Shown in pieces: positions 31,901 to 35,768 of a stretch of 35,768 bases of DNA. The DNA is from an uncultured Christensenellaceae bacterium (GTDB lineage Bacteria; Bacillota; Clostridia; Christensenellales; Borkfalkiaceae): contig CAJUOP010000016.1 in NCBI GenBank assembly GCA_910588465.1, positions 1 to 35,768 on the forward strand. The letters run 5' to 3'. Positions within the stretch are counted from its first letter, which is position 1. The number at the start of each line of letters is the position of its first letter. The notes below the pieces were generated by a model. The model did not search any database, was not told the DNA's origin, and was given only the letters and a program-made list of their open reading frames with translations. Made by a program: the position numbers and the translations under genes.

Positions 31901-34900
31901 TGACCTGTACGGGGGTGCGGTTGTCGCCCGTGTAAAAATATTTGGTGCAATCGCCCAGCGCCTGCCCGTTATGCGTTCCGCCGCCCGTCTTGTCGATAAT
32001 TTCGATTGCGTCCGCCCATGCGGTAACGCCGTCGAGCGAAAGTCCCGATTTGATTACCGCCTTCACGTAATAGTGGTGCGTGGTGCCCGCGGTCGAAGTG
32101 ATATCCGAAATGCCGTTCAGCTTCGTTCCGGGGAACGCGATCGGCGCGCTGTCCGTGCCCAGATCGTAATATTCGTAGTCGATTCCCGAAACGTTTTGCA
32201 GCGTGGGCACGTAGAAGATATTCGAGCCCGACCCCTGCGAAGAGCTCGTCCAGCTCCCCGTAATAATTTCCACCTTGCCCTTTACGATTTTCCAGTTGAG
32301 CTGCACCGCAGCCGAGGGCGGAGCGTTGAAGTTGGCGGTATCGTAAGTAACGTTGCAGCTCGCCGTGTAGCTCCCGATCGCCTTTTTGCGGTTGCCCGTG
32401 TACGCGCCCGCGGCGTTTACCGTGATCCCCGCGGGCAGATTCGCAAGCGAAAGCGCGTAGTCCACCCCGCACCAGCCGAGCCCCTCGTCCGTCGAAACGA
32501 CCGCGCCCGAAGAGTCCAGATAGTCCCACGAGCCCGAGCTCGCGTTCCACTTGGCGGGATAGTTTACCGTTGTGCCGTTGCAGGTATATTGCCACTTGAC
32601 GTTCGTAAAGTCGAAGTCCGCCTTCTGAATTTCCCAGGAAAGCGTAACGTCGTCCGTCTGCGTGCCGTTGGCGAATTGATACCCGCCCGAAGCCTTTAAG
32701 CGCACCGTGGTGGTGTACGTGTTCGCGTTTGCCGCAAAGTTGTTTTTATAGCCGTTTACAAAGCCCGAAGCAGCGTCCGTGTAAGAGGTGTCTACGGAAA
32801 GATAGGAAGGGAATGCCGAAGTATCTACCGTGACGGTGTAAACCGTCCCCGCGCCCGAGGAATTCAGCTTGTATTTCAGCTTGTTTCCCGCGGGCATCGC
32901 TTGCGCCGCGCCGTTGTCCTCGGTGTACTGCCAGTCGTAAGAGCTGAGCCCCGCGCTCGCGGCGGAAATGACAAGCTTGTAGCCGCTGCCGTTTTCTATG
33001 GTGCTGAGCGCGGTCGAAAGCTCGTAATTGCTGTCGTGCGTGCCCGCCGAGCCGTTGCTTAGTACGGGCTTTAAATAGTAAGTGCCCACCGAGTAGCTTC
33101 CGCCGAAAACGGAAATATCCTTGTCTACGGTAAAGGTATACGTGCCGTCGTGGTTGTTCGTGCCTGTAATGTAAGAGGAAGCGCCGCTCGAATCGGTAAC
33201 GGCGAGCGTTAAATTTACGCTGTCCGCGGGCACCGCGGGCGTAGCAGCGGAGTTGCCGTTATAAAAGCCCGATACGGTTACGGTGCCGCTTTCGCTCTTG
33301 TCGGCAGCCCAGCCCCATACGTTCCCCGTTACCGTGGTGGTCGAGGAGAGCGTGAGGGCTTTCTTTTTTACGGTGAACGGAACCGTCTTGTCCGCCTGCG
33401 TTGCGTCCGCCCACTCGTAATTCGCGGTATCGGCGATGGTGAACTTCGCTTCGTAGTCGCCCGCGTCGCGCACGGTTACGTTTAACGTGCCGTTTGCCTG
33501 CGGAGCGCCGACGGGCGCATACGCGGGCGGCGAAACGCTCCCGTTCACCTTTCGGGTGATAACGTAGGATAGCGGATCGCGCGGATAGGCGGGCGTTGCC
33601 GTTGCGCCCGTATGAGGATAATTGCTCGCGTTAAACGTTTGCGCGGTTCCGTCGTATGTTTTGGCAGCGGAATTCCCCGTCCCGAAGCTCGGCACAGTTA
33701 GTTGGGCTTTATTAATTGTAATGGTTAATGTTCTTGTAGAAGTTGTATGGGCAAGTTGGTCATAATCCGCCCAAATATATTTTCCCCCACTCGGCAAGGT
33801 AAGAGATACGGTATACGTTCCTGCTTTCGTTGCTTTTAATACACCCGTAGCGCTCGTAAATGTCATATCTTGCGCAACACTTACAGCGGGCGGCGTTACC
33901 GTAATAATATTGCTTGCGTTCACGCCGTCGTATTTTACGGAAGCATAATCATTCAGCGTAAAAGTTAAATCTGCTCCGCGATTATATGTTGCGGTAGCGG
34001 TTGTAATGGTGGGTTGTTTTACTCGAATTACCGAATCCGCCACAGCTTGCGTTAAATTCAAATGGATTGCAGGACGTACATACATCATAGAATTTGCTAC
34101 GTTTCTGTATCCTTGCGCGGAATCTTCCAACGTATAAACGCAGGCATGAGTTAAGTCATCTGAATCAGATAAATTGACACAACCCGAACGGGTCATAGTA
34201 TAACTATTCCTAACTGCCGCGCCCTGCCTGCCGAACCCTTGAATCATACTATAATTAGTATTCCAAATCCCCCCGCCTAAAACAATATTTGCAGAAGCCG
34301 GCGAAACATCGGGCTTATAATCCGTACCTGTCGCTCCATTTCTTGTATCCCCGACTTCGGTTAAAGACGGAATCCAAACTTTATCGTTGCCCCATAAGTT
34401 TGTATATCTTGAAGTAATTCCTAAATCGTTAGTATAATTAGCCTCGTTTCTTTGCCATGCCAAATCACTGGGTACGACTATATACGAACTAAGTGCGCCC
34501 GTCGTAAAATCTACATAATAATTTCTATTCTTTTGGTTGGTAGTTCCCGGATACCAAGATGGTTCGGGTGCTATTACTCCGGGATTTAAAGTATAGCCCC
34601 AATTATGCACATACGTGCCTCCGTTATTTAACGTAACGGAACGCACGTAGTTTAACGAATAATCATTGCTGCTGGTGTTGTTCGATAAACGAGAATTAGA
34701 GCAAGTCCCATTTGAAAGCGGACCTTTTAAAATTCCTTCCGATTGCCAAAGCGTTAAAATAACGTCCCCGCTATCCGCCTTTGAAAGATAAGAAGGTATC
34801 CATTCAAATTCATAACTTTTGTTGTCACCGTTAAAATGTATGTAAGAACCTAATTTAACAAGCGTATTTGTCGCAAAATCCTGCGAATCTTTTGTATTGC

Positions 34901-35165
34901 CGCCCCCAATATCATTGAGCAATAAATCCATCGCGGAATCTGTCGCAGTTGCCGTATAACCCGCCGCAACCGCTACTTTTTCCAATTCGTCCCAAATAAA
35001 TTTACCCGCTGTCTCGTCATAAAGATTTGCGGTATGAGTAGAGTTATATGCTTTCGACTCCTTAAACGGGGTAAAAAATAAAAGGGCGAGCAGTGAAACG
35101 AGCACCCCCCCCGCCAAAACCGACGCTATCCAAGCAGCCTTGGCTCGATTTTTAAATAATTTCAT
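28986..35165 (-). CDS. Giant single-pass envelope protein: DUF6273-like head, MBG/Ig-like repeats, cytoplasmic coiled-coil tail
   Basis: This is a 2059-residue protein. A signal anchor is at residues about 10-34. Residues about 45-370 resemble DUF6273 (WIPSLTEVGDT, then MMYVRPAIHLNL). From about 390 to 1720 it is a chain of Ig-like/MBG domains. Each is introduced by a strand such as INKAQL, VKKKALTL, IQKADF, IVKGKVEI, IKPFKF, IEPKKI, VNKLKI or IAKAKV (near 486, 597, 844, 960, 1185, 1320, 1436 and 1623), with MBG-type YDG motifs (KTYDGTAQ, HTFDGNVQ). One membrane helix lies at about 1728-1753, followed by a basic stop-transfer. The roughly 305-residue tail has a long Arg/Glu helix with repeats of EEEREEERRR, a Met/Pro/Gln-rich linker (QPIVQQPAPAP) and a final coiled coil. 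There is no sorting motif. AGAGG precedes the ATG. It is the first gene of the operon. Confidence 0.85.
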   Translation of the reverse strand: MKLFKNRAKAAWIASVLAGGVLVSLLALLFFTPFKESKAYNSTHTANLYDETAGKFIWDELEKVAVAAGYTATATDSAMDLLLNDIGGGNTKDSQDFATNTLVKLGSYIHFNGDNKSYEFEWIPSYLSKADSGDVILTLWQSEGILKGPLSNGTCSNSRLSNNTSSNDYSLNYVRSVTLNNGGTYVHNWGYTLNPGVIAPEPSWYPGTTNQKNRNYYVDFTTGALSSYIVVPSDLAWQRNEANYTNDLGITSRYTNLWGNDKVWIPSLTEVGDTRNGATGTDYKPDVSPASANIVLGGGIWNTNYSMIQGFGRQGAAVRNSYTMTRSGCVNLSDSDDLTHACVYTLEDSAQGYRNVANSMMYVRPAIHLNLTQAVADSVIRVKQPTITTATATYNRGADLTFTLNDYASVKYDGVNASNIITVTPPAVSVAQDMTFTSATGVLKATKAGTYTVSLTLPSGGKYIWADYDQLAHTTSTRTLTITINKAQLTVPSFGTGNSAAKTYDGTAQTFNASNYPHTGATATPAYPRDPLSYVITRKVNGSVSPPAYAPVGAPQANGTLNVTVRDAGDYEAKFTIADTANYEWADATQADKTVPFTVKKKALTLSSTTTVTGNVWGWAADKSESGTVTVSGFYNGNSAATPAVPADSVNLTLAVTDSSGASSYITGTNNHDGTYTFTVDKDISVFGGSYSVGTYYLKPVLSNGSAGTHDSNYELSTALSTIENGSGYKLVISAASAGLSSYDWQYTEDNGAAQAMPAGNKLKYKLNSSGAGTVYTVTVDTSAFPSYLSVDTSYTDAASGFVNGYKNNFAANANTYTTTVRLKASGGYQFANGTQTDDVTLSWEIQKADFDFTNVKWQYTCNGTTVNYPAKWNASSGSWDYLDSSGAVVSTDEGLGWCGVDYALSLANLPAGITVNAAGAYTGNRKKAIGSYTASCNVTYDTANFNAPPSAAVQLNWKIVKGKVEIITGSWTSSSQGSGSNIFYVPTLQNVSGIDYEYYDLGTDSAPIAFPGTKLNGISDITSTAGTTHHYYVKAVIKSGLSLDGVTAWADAIEIIDKTGGGTHNGQALGDCTKYFYTGDNRTPVQVTLNNAPYTYDKKPHAVLFDGTNGGELEITVGSNAFPASNFTVNYYLYDASNSSDHFKGTQLAGAPTDAGHYVLEIALTQTAGGSYYATDEYFDFEIKPFKFDMSQVQWGYLDENGNEVAYNPSSPPQYTLDQNGQRVEHELILIGLPKGDANGTDAEKLLAELFADSGLSGALLQYSGNTGSTVTGSGTLTARCEIDVPALSANFGFSSPLPPSFSTGADGKATTTQSWKIEPKKINAPANDNTHTFDGNVQDILSYAGLDPAGLGVYYNVTGLTKRDAQNNPQSLFTSANCANPNAPTADEVKAILATLTGAGRYGLTVQLIDSTNVKFVQNGAIGTLPTYSAQITVNKLKIQVVGWQGDGSAPWQASFGSSDYPAGVVEDRFTDSNGNTVSAVDLVNHYNEQFTQTIAPSAGNEDNVEVEFIAGADSQKQFLMLNQGNPPDPIIKPSVTLPSAGGTYTGGAQSFLPNGLQALVESGKVKLYAVDAQGNETEVGLDYFTQTNAGKYKIVAKINGNYYWDGTNYDKSNLEYEFEIAKAKVTPVWKEDSKGNPVASLPAGFEGIDSPFDYVYYDADGNEISASELKGGSSYTVGVKLKDEFAGNFELTDSSGAAIEGGVALSEKPFTQPKSGFSAFVSDKFWFGLPMWVWLIIFAVLFILLIILLIVLIKGRKRRKEKREEKERRREEQQSERERQEQERQNREEERRRQQEERDEERRRKEEEREEERRRREEEREDERRRKEEEREEERRRREDERRAAMMGGGMNAGMQMPQMPMPVQPYAQPIVQQPAPAPSADPLASVAAIAAAAKLFAGQAQETKAAPPADGESSSSLLREYEERLRSMERELQDRKMESILRVESDRARRELEDEARARRHEDEIRRLRELQEYERNFMPPLSSGYGAYAGYADPEGLRARTQASETDRLKLLEEELKRKEADNRLLLERLKSAYGAEFGKADRTEQPDPDQAKK

Positions 35166-35203
35166 AAGGCATTACCTCTTGTCATTTGTTCCTTTTTTCC
35201 TTT

Positions 35204-35768
35204 GTCATTCAGAGGTGCGGCTCCGCCGCACCGTAGGAATCCCTTCCGCCCCTCTGTCATTGCGAGGGAGCAACGCGACCGCGGCAATCCCCTGCAACGC
35301 AGTCCGACCGTTCCTCCGTGGGCTACTTCGCTGCGCTCAGTATGACAGTAAAAGAGATTCTTTCGGACGTTCCACTCCCTCAGAATGACATTTGGTGCTC
35401 CTTGTCATTCAAAGGCGGTCGCCCCTCTTCCTGTCATTCAGAGGTGCGGCTCCGCCGCACCGTATGAATCCCTTCCGCCCCTCTGTCATTGCGAGGGAGC
35501 AACGCGACCGCGGCAATCCCCTGCAACGCAGTCCGACCGTTCCTCCGTGGGCTACTTCGCTGCGCTCAGTATGACAGTAAAAGAGATTCTTTCGGACGTT
35601 CCACTCCCTCAGAATGACATTTGGTGCTCCTTGTCATTCAAAGGCGGTCGCCCCTCTTCCTGTCATTCAGAGGTGCGGCTCTGCCGCGCCGTAGGAATCC
35701 CTTCCGCCCCGCCGTCATTGCGAGGGAGCAACGCGACCGCGGCAATCCCCTGCAACGCAGTCCGACCG
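35204..35768. repeat. Tandem array of 229-bp repeats (two full units and a partial third)
   Basis: Units begin with GTCATTCAGAGGTGCGG at 35204, 35433 and 35662, an exact period of 229 bp; the third is cut by the window end. Units 1 and 2 are almost identical. Each unit opens with a perfect 8-bp hairpin (GGTGCGGC/GCCGCACC, loop TCC). Each also holds several copies of GTCATT in both orientations (GTCATTCAGA, GTCATTGCGAGG, TATGACAG, GAATGACA, GTCATTCAAAGG). This is a REP-like or minisatellite arrangement. Short open frames inside it are not genes. The promoter of the giant envelope gene must lie in or beyond this array; I do not see a convincing one in 35166-35203. Confidence 0.88.

Noticed and set aside
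35140..35574. Small plus-strand open frames in the repeat array
   Set aside because: They consist of translated repeat sequence, recur with the 229-bp period and lack ribosome-binding sites.
35204..35768. CRISPR array
   Set aside because: The repeating unit is 229 bp with no short repeat/unique spacer alternation, and units 1 and 2 are alike along their whole length.

Overview
The window looks like chromosome from an endospore-forming Firmicute, probably an anaerobic gut-type clostridium. The evidence is a spoVAD/spoVAE locus, an NfnAB-type flavin oxidoreductase pair, an iron-dependent alcohol dehydrogenase and strong Shine-Dalgarno sites. A Christensenellales-like lineage is possible but is only an impression. 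Every gene I can support lies on the minus strand. Composition is clearly two-phase: about 0.94-20.5 kb is AT-rich, while most of 20.5-35.2 kb is GC-rich.

The central feature is a split sporulation gene. The first 204 codons of spoVAD lie at 20518-21129 and the last third at 552-935, followed by spoVAE. The two parts join in frame with no missing residues. Between them sits a 19.6 kb cassette whose ends form inverted repeats. The ends and flanks, re-joined on paper, give an attP of about 50 bp and an attB of about 42 bp around a GG dinucleotide. The outer CACCAT motif starts 17 nt from the core on both P arms and 12 nt from it on both B arms. This is the geometry known for large serine integrases. 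No recombinase gene lies inside the cassette.

The cassette is a single 17-gene glycan operon. It has one strong extended -10 promoter (20315-20343) at its head and a terminator (982-1008) at its tail. The order of transcription is: a complete GDP-D-glycero-alpha-D-manno-heptose pathway (hddA, a fused hddC-gmhB, gmhA); two GT4 glycosyltransferases; Wzy; a GT2; rfbF, rfbG; Wzx; a fourth glycosyltransferase; rfbH; and finally a five-gene module (aldolase, ThDP enzyme, SDR, dehydroquinate-synthase-like cyclase, epimerase). The last four genes overlap. I infer that this module converts the CDP-hexulose made by RfbFGH into a branched and possibly carbocyclic sugar. The product would be a Wzx/Wzy-assembled surface polysaccharide with roughly five sugars per repeat. 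No initiating phosphoglycosyltransferase or RfbI/DdhD-type reductase is present.

Downstream of the island (20.5-27.3 kb) is ordinary backbone: a decayed gene relic, a DUF3737 protein, a membrane-anchored endonuclease/exonuclease/phosphatase-fold protein, nfnB, nfnA and an alcohol dehydrogenase with a consensus promoter.

The last block (27.5-35.2 kb) is a three-gene operon. It encodes a 2059-residue single-pass envelope protein (DUF6273-like head, a chain of MBG/Ig-like repeats, one membrane helix, a charged cytoplasmic helix tail), a 75-residue coiled-coil protein and a 388-residue coiled-coil protein. The first and last share a homologous cytoplasmic coiled-coil module, which suggests an uncharacterised envelope-spanning scaffold. 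Behind its start lies an array of 229-bp tandem repeats that runs off the window.
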